In this document: piece after piece, positions 48,211 to 56,335 of the stretch
Numbering within the stretch: position 1 is the stretch's first letter
Layout of the letters: each line of letters opens with the position of its first letter
NCBI RefSeq assembly: GCF_012979235.1
Contig: NZ_JAATWC010000006.1
Location: 62,001-126,000 of the forward strand
Length of the DNA stretch: 64,000 nucleotides
Source of the DNA: Dissulfurirhabdus thermomarina
GTDB taxonomy: Bacteria; Desulfobacterota; Dissulfuribacteria; Dissulfuribacterales; Dissulfurirhabdaceae
Direction of reading: 5' to 3'
The notes under the pieces: generated by a model
Databases searched by the model: none
What the model saw: the letters and a program-made list of their open reading frames with translations, nothing else
What the model was told of the DNA's origin: nothing
Position numbers and translations under genes: made by a program

Positions 48211-48969
48211 TCACTCTCCTTCTTTTCGGCCGGCCGCCGCCGTTTCTCCACTTCCGGCATCCGCCGCCCGGCCGGACTCCCCGCGGTCACCGCCCCGGGC
48301 CACGGGAAGCCCGGCCAGGCGCCACTCCGGGAATCCCTCGGCGAAGCGGCGCGCCGCCACGCCGCCCCGCCGGAGCCGGTCCACCGCCTCGTAGGAGAGG
48401 ACGCAGTAGGGACCGCGGCAGTAGGCCACCACCTCGCGCCCGGGCGGAAGCCGGTGGAGAAGGCCGTCGATCTCCCGAAGGGGCACGTTGAGGGCCCCGG
48501 GGATGTGGCCGGCCTCGAACTCCTCCCGGGGCCGGACGTCGATCAGGGTCACCTCGCCCTCCCGCAGCCGGTGGAGAAGCTCGGCCGCGGACACCGGCTC
48601 GAGGCCGTCCAGGGCCGACAAGTACCGGTCCACCAGTTCCTGGACCTCGTCGAGTCGGCGCCGCGCCAGCCGGCGCACGACGTCCACCAGCTCGATGACG
48701 GCCTCGTCGGCCACCCGGTAGAAGACCTGGGAGCCCTCCCGCCGGCACGCCGCCAGGCCGGCGCGGCGGAGCACCTGGAGGTGGCGCGAGGTGTTGGCCA
48801 CGGAGAGGCCGGCCAGCCGCGCCAGGGCCTCCACGGGGCGCTCCCCCTGGGCGAGAAAGTCGAGCAGCTCGAGGCGGCTGGCGTGGCCGAGGGCCTTCCC
48901 CACCCGGGCGAACTGCTCGAAGAGGAGACGGCGGACATCGGCGCTTGACATGGAATCTCTGGATGCCAT
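48211..48969 (-). CDS. ArsR-family repressor fused to a rhodanese domain
   Basis: 252 residues. Residues 12-100 are an ArsR-type winged helix (GKALGHASRLELLDFLAQGERPVEALARLAGLSVANTSRHLQVLRRAGLAACRREGSQVFYRV). Residues about 125-225 are a rhodanese domain (LIDVRPREEFEAGHIPGALNVPL, active-site Cys184 in VAYCRGPYC). Such fusions are proposed to sense sulfane sulfur or thiol state via the rhodanese Cys and release DNA. Last 30 residues are low complexity. A palindromic operator lies 13 nt before the start, consistent with autoregulation. The cNMP gene follows after 46 nt. Confidence 0.9.
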   Translation of the reverse strand: MASRDSMSSADVRRLLFEQFARVGKALGHASRLELLDFLAQGERPVEALARLAGLSVANTSRHLQVLRRAGLAACRREGSQVFYRVADEAVIELVDVVRRLARRRLDEVQELVDRYLSALDGLEPVSAAELLHRLREGEVTLIDVRPREEFEAGHIPGALNVPLREIDGLLHRLPPGREVVAYCRGPYCVLSYEAVDRLRRGGVAARRFAEGFPEWRLAGLPVARGGDRGESGRAADAGSGETAAAGRKEGE

Positions 48970-48981
48970 AGAATCTGATTA

Positions 48982-48999
48982 TTCAACAAAAACGTTGAA
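48982..48999. promoter_or_regulatory. Candidate ArsR operator
   Basis: TTCAAC-AAAAAC-GTTGAA is a perfect 6-bp inverted repeat with a 6-bp A-rich spacer, 12 bp before the ArsR-rhodanese ATG. ArsR-family operators typically are such 12-2-12-like or shorter A+T-rich palindromes overlapping their own promoter. Local base composition is sharply more A+T-rich than the surroundings. Confidence 0.7.
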
Positions 49000-49035
49000 C
49001 ATCTTGCCGGGAGAGGAGCGCCGGCCCACAAAAAA

Positions 49036-49194
49036 ATGATGGCATCGCAGCAAAAAGTCGCAGGCTGCTGCATTGTTTCGGATGCGCGTCATTGCGGCGT
49101 ACCCGGCCACACCTCATTCCTCGACATTCTCGCGCCCTGTATGTGGCGATTTTTGCCGAGCCTCCACCCAGAAGACTTTTTACGAGGCCATCAG
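49036..49194 (-). repeat. Dispersed element with terminal inverted repeats (copy C, 159 bp)
   Basis: Plus-strand left end ATGATGGCATCGCAGCAAAAAGTC and right end GACTTTTTACGAGGCCATCAG are inverted repeats with a 3-nt indel. Read on the minus strand the interior matches 37044-37170 closely: TCGTAAAAAGTC, AAAAATCGCC, GGCGCGAGAATGTCGAGGAATGAGG, GGGTACGCCGCAATGA, CATCCGAA. It occupies the gap between the divergent ArsR-rhodanese and thioredoxin-like genes. Confidence 0.75.
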
Positions 49195-49325
49195 AAAGGC
49201 CGCCGATCGGATGGCTCAGCGAGCATCGCCAAGGACGAGGCGTCGACGGGGTACGCCGCAGCGGCTGCGATGGGAAGCACCGCCGCCAAGCGTCCCGCTT
49301 GGTGATTGCCGCGGCGCCATCATAC
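49195..49325 (+). repeat. Second repeat segment adjoining copy C
   Basis: Contains GGACGAGGCGTCGACGG, GGGTACGCCGCAGCGG and the terminal GCGGCGCCATCATAC, matching in order the right half of the copy at 37044-37239 (GAACGAGGCGTCGCCGG, GCGACGCCATCATAC). It looks like the remaining right half of a further copy, head-to-head with the 159-bp unit. It ends one base before the ATG of the thioredoxin-like gene, so the element supplies that gene's 5' region. Confidence 0.6.
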
Positions 49326-49326
49326 C

Positions 49327-49605
49327 ATGAAGCTCCGCCTCTACCTCAACCACCCCCCGGGCCGCCGCTGACGGGACATCCGGGCCGCGGCCGCGGCCCT
49401 CGAGGCACGCTACCCCCTGGAGATCGAGATCGTCCGCCGGCCCGACGTGGACCCGGACCGGCTGCCGGAGCTTCCCGCCTTCCCCGCCGTGGAGATCGAC
49501 GGCGAGGTGGTCTTCGAACGCCAGGCCGTGACCGAGGCGGCCCTGGAGGCCGCCGTCCGAAAACGCCTGCCGCATCCTTCCAACCCGCCTGGAGGCCGCC
49601 CATGA
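49327..49605 (+). CDS. Thioredoxin-fold small protein with in-frame UGA at codon 15 (possible selenoprotein)
   Basis: If UGA (49369-49371) is read through, the product has 92 residues: strand KLRLYL, then NHPPGRR-(UGA)-RDIRAAAAALEARYP helix, strand LEIEIV, and LPAFPAVEIDGEVVFERQ with the cis-Pro before the strand, ending in a helix. This is the beta-alpha-beta-beta-alpha plan of thioredoxin/glutaredoxin proteins, and UGA falls at the redox-active position at the start of helix 1. The true stop overlaps the TauE-like ATG by 4 nt (ATGA), which supports the frame. A hairpin with GG in its apical loop starts 10 nt after UGA. No Cys partner is present. A disrupted Cys codon (pseudogene) is the alternative. 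Confidence 0.55.
49382..49399 (+). promoter_or_regulatory. SECIS-like hairpin just downstream of the in-frame UGA
   Basis: GGGCCGC-GGCC-GCGGCCC forms a 7-bp stem with a four-base loop beginning GG, the loop starting 17 nt after the UGA. Bacterial SECIS elements are hairpins directly downstream of UGA with a G early in the apical loop at about this distance. In DNA this G+C-rich, such a stem can arise from Ala codons alone, so it is supportive only. Confidence 0.35.
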
Positions 49606-50813
49606 TCCATCCCGACGAGGCGAGGTTCTGGACCGCCGTCTTCGCCGTGCTGCTCATCCTCACGGCCGCGGACATGGCCCCCTTCCCGGCCGGCGCCGCG
49701 GGGCCGGACCGGCCCGCGACCGCCGCCGGCGCCTACGGCCTTTCCGGAAAGATCGGCGCGGCCCTGGCACAGACCCCCACCGGGACGGGCCCCGGCCGCA
49801 TCGACCCCCGGGCGCCCCGGGGCTTCGCGGGCATCCCCGGGGCCCCCCGCATCGACTACGCCGCCGCCTTCCTCTGGGCGGTCTGGGTGGGCTGGATCTT
49901 CTCCACCGTGGGAGCCTTCGGCGGGATCATGGCCGGGGTCGGCCACCTCACCATATTCGGCCTGGGAGCCTACGCAGCCGCCTTCAAGGGCACCAACCCC
50001 ACGCTGAACGCCCTCCTCACCGACAGCATCCGGGCCTCGAACCAGGTCCTCGTGGCCGCCGCGGCCCTGATCTCCACCTGGAACTTCCTCCGGATGCGGC
50101 GCATCGTGGTCCCCCTGGGCCTCGCCCTGGGCCTCGGCAGCGTGACGGGGGCGGTCCTCATCCCGTGGCTCACCGCGGGGCGCGTGCACCTCCGGGAGTA
50201 CGTCGGCTACTTCGGCCTGGCCGTCCTGGTGATCGGCGGGTTCCTCTTCTACGGGACCACGGCCCGTGGACGGCGCCGGTCGGCCAAGGCACGGGAGGCC
50301 GCCGAGGCCTTCCGCCGGTCCGCCCGGGCGGGGACGGAGGCCGAGGCCGCCTCCGGGGTGCGCCTGGAACGGTTCTCTCCCACCCGGGTGGAGTTCCGGT
50401 TCTCGGGGGTCCCCTTCGGCTTCAACCCTCTCCTCGCCGCGGCGGGCGGGCTGGTCATCGCCGGCCTGTCGGCCTTTCTCGGGATCGGGGGCGGTTTTCT
50501 CTACGTCCCCTTCATGACCGGGGTGGTGGGGCTCCCCATGTTCATCGTGGCGGGGACCTCGGCCCTGGCGGTGCTGCTCAGCATGGTGGTCAGCCTCTTC
50601 ACCTACGTGGTGGTGAAGGGGACCTTCCTGAGCTGGAGCCTCGTCGGGGCGGAGACCGCAGGCGTCATCGCCGGGGCCATGATCGGGCCGCGGACGCAGA
50701 AATACATCCCCGACCTCTGGCTGAAGCGGATCTTCGTGGTGCTCGCCCTCTACGTGGGACTCCGGTACTTCAGCAAGGGCTTCTTCGGGCAGAGCTGGCT
50801 GCCGCCCTACTGA
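49602..50813 (+). CDS. TauE/SafE-family sulfite/anion exporter
   Basis: 403 residues with about eight membrane helices. AAFLWAVWVGWIFSTVGAFGGIMAGVGHL and the second repeat AAAGGLVIAGLSAFLGIGGGFLYVPFMTGVVGLPMFIVAGTSALAVLLSMVVS are the paired signatures of the TauE/SafE family, which exports organosulfonates, sulfite or related sulfur anions. An N-terminal periplasmic segment (about 35-80) is longer than usual, and a charged cytoplasmic loop (230-270) separates the halves. The ATG overlaps the stop of the thioredoxin-like gene, so they are probably translated together, pointing to sulfur or redox chemistry. Convergent with the superoxide reductase gene, 7 nt apart. Confidence 0.9.
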   Translation: MIHPDEARFWTAVFAVLLILTAADMAPFPAGAAGPDRPATAAGAYGLSGKIGAALAQTPTGTGPGRIDPRAPRGFAGIPGAPRIDYAAAFLWAVWVGWIFSTVGAFGGIMAGVGHLTIFGLGAYAAAFKGTNPTLNALLTDSIRASNQVLVAAAALISTWNFLRMRRIVVPLGLALGLGSVTGAVLIPWLTAGRVHLREYVGYFGLAVLVIGGFLFYGTTARGRRRSAKAREAAEAFRRSARAGTEAEAASGVRLERFSPTRVEFRFSGVPFGFNPLLAAAGGLVIAGLSAFLGIGGGFLYVPFMTGVVGLPMFIVAGTSALAVLLSMVVSLFTYVVVKGTFLSWSLVGAETAGVIAGAMIGPRTQKYIPDLWLKRIFVVLALYVGLRYFSKGFFGQSWLPPY

Positions 50814-50820
50814 GCCGGCC

Positions 50821-51267
50821 TCAGGCCGCCGCCACCTCCACCGGCTCGCCGATCCAGGTACCGTGGAGGTTGCAGTGCTCCACCGCTTCGAGCCGGGCAG
50901 GGCGATCGATCCGGATCCGGAAGCGGGCCTCGGGGGCGGCCACGCCGCCCACCGGGTAGGTCACCCGTCCCACCTCGGCCCCGTCCACCCGGAGGGCGAT
51001 CCAGGTGATCCAGTGCTTGGCGGCCGAGGGATGGGTCACCCGGTATCCCACCCGCACCTTCACGTCGAACCAGTCCCCCGCCTTGACACGGGCGGGGGCC
51101 TCAATGCCCGGGACGTGCTTCTGTTCGAGGACCGACGGACTGTGGGGGTCCGAGAGACGGCGGAGGCCTTCCACGGCCTCCGGCGGCGCCCCCGCACCGG
51201 CCCGCCCGGCACCGGCGGCCGCCAAGACGGCCGCGGCGGTTCCCACGAGAAATTCCCTGCGCTTCAT
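50821..51267 (-). CDS. Exported superoxide reductase (neelaredoxin/desulfoferrodoxin family)
   Basis: 148 residues from ATG 51267. The start MKRREFLVGTAAAVLAAAGAG is a Tat-type signal, so the enzyme should be folded before export to the periplasm. The SOR iron site is complete: His51 (EQKHVPGIEAP), His79 (THP), His85 (KHWITWI), Cys132 and His135 (EHCNLHGTW). Lys50 next to His51 matches the catalytic Lys, while the Glu is displaced by one residue. No N-terminal rubredoxin-like FeCys4 centre, so it is the one-iron class. Reduces superoxide to peroxide without producing oxygen. Last gene of the ankyrin-lipoprotein operon. Residues 1-21 of the longer frame have no RBS. Confidence 0.88.
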   Translation of the reverse strand: MKRREFLVGTAAAVLAAAGAGRAGAGAPPEAVEGLRRLSDPHSPSVLEQKHVPGIEAPARVKAGDWFDVKVRVGYRVTHPSAAKHWITWIALRVDGAEVGRVTYPVGGVAAPEARFRIRIDRPARLEAVEHCNLHGTWIGEPVEVAAA

Positions 51268-51326
51268 GATCGGACCCGTCCTTTCCGCGGCCCCCTTCGC
51301 GGGGCACCGCGATCCCGGCCGGGGGT

Positions 51327-51551
51327 TCAACGCCCCGGCGCCGGGTTGGTCAATTCCCTGCCCTTCTCCCGCAAGACCTCGCCCCCCTTCTCGAGGATCG
51401 CGCCGCCGGTCTGCTTGAGCCGTTTCTCCAGCGGCTGGCGGGCGAAGGGATTGCGGAAGAGGGGCTCGTCCCGGCCGAGGTTGACCCCCATCCAGAGACC
51501 GAACAAAAGGCCGACGACCAGGCCGGCCAGGAAGATCTTGAGCCGCTTCAT
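51327..51551 (-). CDS. Small single-pass membrane protein, function unknown
   Basis: 74 residues. One transmembrane helix at about 5-25 (IFLAGLVVGLLFGLWMGVNLG, with GxxxG-type spacing) preceded by KRLK, then a basic amphipathic segment (LEKRLKQTGGAILEKGGEVLREKGREL). No motif. It sits between the ankyrin lipoprotein and the superoxide reductase genes (25- and 59-nt gaps), so it is likely to be co-expressed with them. Confidence 0.7.
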   Translation of the reverse strand: MKRLKIFLAGLVVGLLFGLWMGVNLGRDEPLFRNPFARQPLEKRLKQTGGAILEKGGEVLREKGRELTNPAPGR

Positions 51552-51576
51552 GCCGTTGCCTCCGGCAGCCCGGGTC

Positions 51577-52236
51577 CTACCGGACCTCGATCTTCACGCC
51601 GCAGACGTCCCCGTCCGGCGAGGGGGTGAAGCCCACCTCGAACATCCGGGGCGTTCCGCACATCTTGACCAGCCAGACCTCGCGCCAGGCGTCCCCCTCG
51701 GACGCCGGGCCGACGGGTTTCGCCTGTACTGGCGTCACCTCCGCGCACCCCCCCGCCCGGCGGAGGAGCGCCACCACCCGGTACCGGAGGAAAAGGTTCG
51801 CCCGGCTCCCGGGAAAGCGGAGAAGCGCCACCTCTGCCGCGTCGTCGCCGCCCTCCCCTGCGATGGCCGGGACGGTCGGCGCGGCGACGCCCCCCGCCGC
51901 CGGCGGGGTCGGGTCGGCCGCCTCGGCGGGCGACGAAGCCGGCGCCGCCTCCTTCGGGGCCGCCGCGGATGGGGCCGGGCGCACGTCCCGGGCCCCGGCC
52001 TCGCGCAGGAGTCGCGCGATGTCGTGGTAGCCCTCCCGCTCGGCGATCATGAGGGCCGACCAACCGGACCGGTACCGGGCGTTGGGATCGGCCCCCTCGG
52101 AAAGCAGCCGGGCCACCGTGGGGGTGTCCCCCGTCTCCACGGCGGCGAGGAGCTGGCGGCGGGGGGTCTGGGCGGCGCAGGCGGCGAGGAGCAGGAAGAC
52201 CCCCAGGGCCGCGGCGAAGCCGATACGATGCACCAT
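51577..52236 (-). CDS. Lipoprotein with ankyrin repeats
   Basis: 219 residues. The signal peptide ends in the lipobox LLAAC near residue 20. Residues about 25-85 carry two ankyrin-type repeats (QLLAAVETGDTPTVARLLSEGADPNARYRSGWSALMIAEREGYHDIARLLREAGA). A Pro/Ala linker leads to a C-terminal domain (about 130-219) with four Cys (GGCAEV, KMCGTP, GDVCGV), perhaps disulfide-bonded. Bacterial ankyrin lipoproteins such as AnkB-type proteins are linked to oxidative-stress defence, which fits the superoxide reductase downstream; this link is inference. A much longer open frame upstream is antisense to the kinase gene and is not used. Confidence 0.78.
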   Translation of the reverse strand: MVHRIGFAAALGVFLLLAACAAQTPRRQLLAAVETGDTPTVARLLSEGADPNARYRSGWSALMIAEREGYHDIARLLREAGARDVRPAPSAAAPKEAAPASSPAEAADPTPPAAGGVAAPTVPAIAGEGGDDAAEVALLRFPGSRANLFLRYRVVALLRRAGGCAEVTPVQAKPVGPASEGDAWREVWLVKMCGTPRMFEVGFTPSPDGDVCGVKIEVR

Positions 52237-52416
52237 CTGTGAGACCTCCGCTTCGGGCCGGGCGGCGGAAACACCGCGCGGGCCCGGTGTTGGCCCCATG
52301 ATGCCCCGGATGGAACGCAATGGCAAGGTCCGCCGGAGCTGGCCCGGGAACCGGGGACAGAAAATGGCCGGTAAAGCGGCCTTTCCGCTTGCCAGTGCGG
52401 GAGATTCCGCATAATA

Positions 52417-55400
52417 ATGGCTCCAGCGTATCAGCTCCCGCACACCCGTCCCATGCTGAATCCCACCGGCCACCACCTCCGCCGCTTCGTCCTCTTCATG
52501 CTGGCGGGCGCCCTGGCCGTACTCGCCGCCGCCTGGGTCACCAGCCTGGTCCGTCTCCAGCGGGCCCACCTGCTGGCATCCGCCCGGCGGGCCCTGGGGA
52601 ACGTGGTGGAATTCTGGCCCCACGAGTACCGGGACCAGGCCCGGCTCCTCGAGGCCTACCTGGGCGAGATCCAAAGCGACCCGGCCCTGGCCGCGGCCTT
52701 CCGCTCCGGCGACCGGGCCCGCCTCCTCGCCGCCGCCCGCCCCCGCTTCCGGCAGATGCGGCGCCGTTCCGGGGTCACCCACTTCTACTTCATCCGCCCG
52801 GACGGGACCTGCTTCCTCCGGGTCCACAAGCCCGACCGGAACGGGGACCGGATCGACCGCTTCACCCTCCGCCAGGCCATGGAGACCGGCGCCGTGGCCG
52901 CCGGGGTGGAACTCGGCCCCCTGGGCACCCTGACCCTCCGGGTGGTGGCCCCCTGGCGCACGGGCACGCGTCTCATCGGCTTCGTGGAGCTCGGGACGGA
53001 GGCCCAGTACCTCGCCGAGGCCCTCCACCGGGCCCTGGGCGTGGACCTCATCTTCACCGTGGACAAGTCGCTGCTCCGGAAGGCGGACTGGGCGGCCGGC
53101 ATGCGCATGCTGGGCCACCCGGCGGACTGGGACCGTTTCCGGGAGGCGGCGATGGTGGGCGGGACCCTGGCCGCCCTCCCGGCCGCGCTCCCGGACATCG
53201 AGTCCCTCCCGTTTCTGGACGGGCAGGCGGAACCCGCCATAGTGGAGGCCGGCGGCCGCACCGTGGCCGCGGGCCTCCTCCCCCTCCAGGACGCCCGCCA
53301 CCGGGAGATCGGGACCCTCTTGGTCCTCAAGGACGTCTCCTTCGAGGTGGCCCAGATCCGCCGCCACCTCGTGGTCTTCGGCGCCATCACCGCCGGGGTG
53401 GGGACGCTGCTCCTCGCCGTGTTCTTCGTCCTCGGCGGCCGGATCGAGCAGCGCCTGCGGAACGCCTGGCTCGCCCTCCAGGAGGAAAACGAGGCCCGCC
53501 GCCGGGCCGAGGCGGAGCTCCGCCGCCACCGGGACCGCCTGGAGGAGATGGTCGCCCGGCGGACCCGGGACCTCGAGGCGGCCAACGGGCAGCTGCGGCG
53601 GGCGGAGGCCGACGCCCGAGACGCCCACGCCGAGCTGGCGCAGGTCTTCGAGGCCACCGGGAACGGGATCCGGGTGATCGGCCGGGACTGCCGCGTCGTC
53701 CGGGTGAACCGGGCCTTTCTCCGGATCGCCGGGGGGGCGGCCGGGGACTGGGTGGGCCGCCCCTGCCGGGAGCACCTCCCGTGCCCGGACTGCGGCGCGC
53801 GGCGCTGCTGCCTCCAGGAGGGACCGGCGGCGGTGCGGACCGGGGACTTCGAGATGGAGGTCCCCCGGGCGGGGGGTGAGCGCGCCTACTGCGTGGTGGC
53901 CACCACCCCCCTCCACGACGCCGAGGGGCGGCTTGTGGGCGTGGTCCAGTCCTTCCACGACATCACCCACCGCCGCCGGGCCGAGGAGGAGATCCGGCGG
54001 GCCAAGGAGGAATGGGACCGGACCTTCGACGCCATCGGGGACGTGGTGACCCTGCACGACCCCGAGATGCGCCTCCTCCGCGTCAACCGCGCGGCCTGCG
54101 ACCTCTTCGGCGCCACCCCGGAGGACCTCGTCGGCCGCCACTGTCACGAGATCTTCCGGGGCGCCCCCGAACCCTGCCCGGGCTGCCCCGTGGCGGCGGC
54201 CCTGGCAAACCACTCGCCCCACGCCGTGGAGATCACCCACCCCAACCTCGGCAAGGTCTTCCTCGTCACGGCCTCCCCGGTCATGGACCCGGAGGGCCGG
54301 CTCTCCCAGGTGGTGCACATCGCCCGGGACGTGACCCGGATCAAGAAGATGGAGGCCGAACTCCGCCAGGCCCAGAAGATGGAGGCGGTGGGCATCCTCT
54401 CCGGGGGCGTGGCCCACGACTTCAACAACATCCTCACCGGGATCGGGGGCTACACCGACCTCTGCCTCGCCGCCCAGGCCGCGGACTCGCCCCTGCGCCA
54501 CCACCTGGAACAGATCCTCGCCCTGGTCCGGCGGGGGGCGGACCTCACCCGCCAGCTCCTGGCCTTCAGCCGGAAGCAGCCCCTGGACCGCCGCCCCCTC
54601 GACCTCAACCGGGTCGTCTCGGACGTGGCCCGGATGCTCGCCCGCGTCCTCGGGGACGACGTCCGCCTGGAGGTGACGACGGCCCCCGGCCTTTCCCCCG
54701 TGATGGGGGACCGGGCCCAGCTGGAGCAGGTCCTGGTGAACATGGCGGTGAACGCCCGGGACGCCATGCCCGAGGGCGGCACCCTCACCATCGCCACCGG
54801 CGCCCGCCGGATCGCGCCCGGGGACGACGTCCCCCGGAAACTCCCCCCGGGCGACTACGTGGAGCTCGTGGTCCGGGACACCGGCGTCGGCATGGACGAG
54901 GCGGTGCTGGAGCAGATCTTCGAACCCTTCTTCACCACGAAGGACGTGGGCAAGGGAACGGGCCTCGGCCTGGCCACGGCTTACGGGATCGTCGAACAGC
55001 ACGGGGGCACCATCACGGTGGAGAGCGCCCCCGGCCGGGGGACCACCTTCCGCGTCTACCTCCCGGCCGGGGGGGACGTCCCCGGCGCCGAGGAGGCGGC
55101 GGCCGGGCCCGGCGCGGAGCCCCCCCGGGGGTCGGGCACCATCCTCCTCGTGGAGGACGAGCCGGCGATCCGGCAGATGTTCGTCTCGGCCCTCCAGGGC
55201 TTCGGCTACACCGTGCTCCCGGCGGCCGACCCGGACGAGGCGGAGGACCTCCTCCGGCGGCACCGCGATGCGGTGGACCTCCTCGTGACGGACATCAAGA
55301 TGCCGGGGCGGAACGGGATCGAACTTCACCGGGCCCTCGGCCGGGAGCGGCCCGGGCTCAAGGTGATCTTCATGTCGGGCTACGCCGACGCCGCGCTCCT

Positions 55401-55503
55401 CGACGAGGCCTTTCCGGCGGACGCCCGCCCGCCCTTCCTCCCCAAGCCCTTCCCGCCCTCGGAGCTGGCCCGGGTCATCCGGGAGGTCCTCGCCGGCGGC
55501 TAG
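52417..55503 (+). CDS. Membrane hybrid histidine kinase with Cache-type sensor and Cys-rich PAS domains
   Basis: 1028 residues. Transmembrane helices at about 24-45 and 320-345 bracket a periplasmic sensor (about 50-315; [29 protein letters not shown] is typical of Cache-like domains). A coiled coil is followed by two PAS domains (about 405-520, 530-645), HisKA with His667 (GGVAHDFNN), HATPase ([24 protein letters not shown]) and a receiver with Asp959 ([10 protein letters not shown]) and Lys in PKPFPP. Both PAS domains are Cys-rich (Cys450, 456, 459, 464, 465; Cys576, 587, 590). ATG 52453 is an alternative start. Divergent from the ankyrin lipoprotein gene; no cognate regulator adjacent. Confidence 0.92.
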   Translation: MAPAYQLPHTRPMLNPTGHHLRRFVLFMLAGALAVLAAAWVTSLVRLQRAHLLASARRALGNVVEFWPHEYRDQARLLEAYLGEIQSDPALAAAFRSGDRARLLAAARPRFRQMRRRSGVTHFYFIRPDGTCFLRVHKPDRNGDRIDRFTLRQAMETGAVAAGVELGPLGTLTLRVVAPWRTGTRLIGFVELGTEAQYLAEALHRALGVDLIFTVDKSLLRKADWAAGMRMLGHPADWDRFREAAMVGGTLAALPAALPDIESLPFLDGQAEPAIVEAGGRTVAAGLLPLQDARHREIGTLLVLKDVSFEVAQIRRHLVVFGAITAGVGTLLLAVFFVLGGRIEQRLRNAWLALQEENEARRRAEAELRRHRDRLEEMVARRTRDLEAANGQLRRAEADARDAHAELAQVFEATGNGIRVIGRDCRVVRVNRAFLRIAGGAAGDWVGRPCREHLPCPDCGARRCCLQEGPAAVRTGDFEMEVPRAGGERAYCVVATTPLHDAEGRLVGVVQSFHDITHRRRAEEEIRRAKEEWDRTFDAIGDVVTLHDPEMRLLRVNRAACDLFGATPEDLVGRHCHEIFRGAPEPCPGCPVAAALANHSPHAVEITHPNLGKVFLVTASPVMDPEGRLSQVVHIARDVTRIKKMEAELRQAQKMEAVGILSGGVAHDFNNILTGIGGYTDLCLAAQAADSPLRHHLEQILALVRRGADLTRQLLAFSRKQPLDRRPLDLNRVVSDVARMLARVLGDDVRLEVTTAPGLSPVMGDRAQLEQVLVNMAVNARDAMPEGGTLTIATGARRIAPGDDVPRKLPPGDYVELVVRDTGVGMDEAVLEQIFEPFFTTKDVGKGTGLGLATAYGIVEQHGGTITVESAPGRGTTFRVYLPAGGDVPGAEEAAAGPGAEPPRGSGTILLVEDEPAIRQMFVSALQGFGYTVLPAADPDEAEDLLRRHRDAVDLLVTDIKMPGRNGIELHRALGRERPGLKVIFMSGYADAALLDEAFPADARPPFLPKPFPPSELARVIREVLAGG

Positions 55504-55513
55504 GCGGCCGCCT

Positions 55514-56260
55514 TCAGGGCAGGGTCTCCACCGACGCGAAGGCGGGCTCGTGGAGCGGCACGAGGATGTCCGCCATGTCCCTCACCCGCCGGACGATGTC
55601 GTAGGCCTCGTAGACGTTGACGTGGGTCCCCGGCGGGATCACCTCCATCTCCATGGCCGTCACGCGCTTGGGCGGGAAGAAGTTTTCGCGGATCACGCAG
55701 AAGCCGGTGATGGCCGCCGTTCCGGAGGGGGTCTCCACGAAGACGGTCATCCCGCCCTCCGTGTGGGCCGGCGTGTGGACCATCCGGATGCCCGGGAGCA
55801 CCTCCGTGTCCTCGGCCAGCGGCCGGATCTGCCCGTTGGCCTCCACGTCGAGGATGTAGTCCTCGAGGTAGCGGAAGTCCAGGGGGTGCGGGTCGTGGGC
55901 CCGGGCCAGCTCCCGCTCGTGGACGTAGAAGACGGCGTTTTCGCACTTGAAGTCGTTTTCGCAGTGGTCGTTGTGGAGGTGGGTGTGGATGACCACGTCG
56001 ATGTCCCCGGGCGCCAGGCCGAACCGGGCCAGCCCCTCCTCGAAGGTGTGGATCCTGCCCCCGATGGCCCGCTCGCGGTCCTCGGAGACGATGGGGCTCA
56101 GTTCCCCCGTGTCCACCAGGATCCGCCGGTCGCCGCCCTCGAGGTACCAGGCGTAGATGGGGATGGTGTAGGGGGTGCCGTAGTCGTGCTGGTAGGTCAT
56201 CATGCCCTTGTCGAAGATCTTCGTACCCAGGACGATGGGATGGATGCGGTAGGTGGCCAT
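55514..56260 (-). CDS. Metallo-beta-lactamase-fold hydrolase (lactonase-like)
   Basis: 248 residues. The metal motif THLHNDH supplies His94, His96, Asp98 and His99; His166 (HTPAHTEGG) and His237 (VPLHEP) are further ligands. YLEGGDRRILVDTG and the overall spacing resemble the AHL-lactonase/AttM group. The Asp that normally bridges both metals, expected near 187 after ITG, is missing (ITGFCVIRENF), so metal content or chemistry may differ. No signal peptide. It may cleave lactones or thioesters; the substrate cannot be told. Convergent with the hybrid kinase gene (10-nt gap). Confidence 0.82.
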   Translation of the reverse strand: MATYRIHPIVLGTKIFDKGMMTYQHDYGTPYTIPIYAWYLEGGDRRILVDTGELSPIVSEDRERAIGGRIHTFEEGLARFGLAPGDIDVVIHTHLHNDHCENDFKCENAVFYVHERELARAHDPHPLDFRYLEDYILDVEANGQIRPLAEDTEVLPGIRMVHTPAHTEGGMTVFVETPSGTAAITGFCVIRENFFPPKRVTAMEMEVIPPGTHVNVYEAYDIVRRVRDMADILVPLHEPAFASVETLP

Positions 56261-56335
56261 GGGAATGACGCTCCCCCGTGTTCGAGCCGGAAGGATCCCG
56301 CGGGCGCCGGGCGCGCCGGCGACGCGCCCGGTCCC

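Noticed and set aside
49073-49330. Small frame reading through copy C (similar to one through copy B)
   Set aside because: Similar peptides in both copies follow from the repeated DNA; differences hit all codon positions and the frames have no ribosome site.
51577-55329. 1250-codon frame upstream of the ankyrin lipoprotein
   Set aside because: It is antisense to the hybrid kinase gene; the clear lipoprotein signal starts at 52236.
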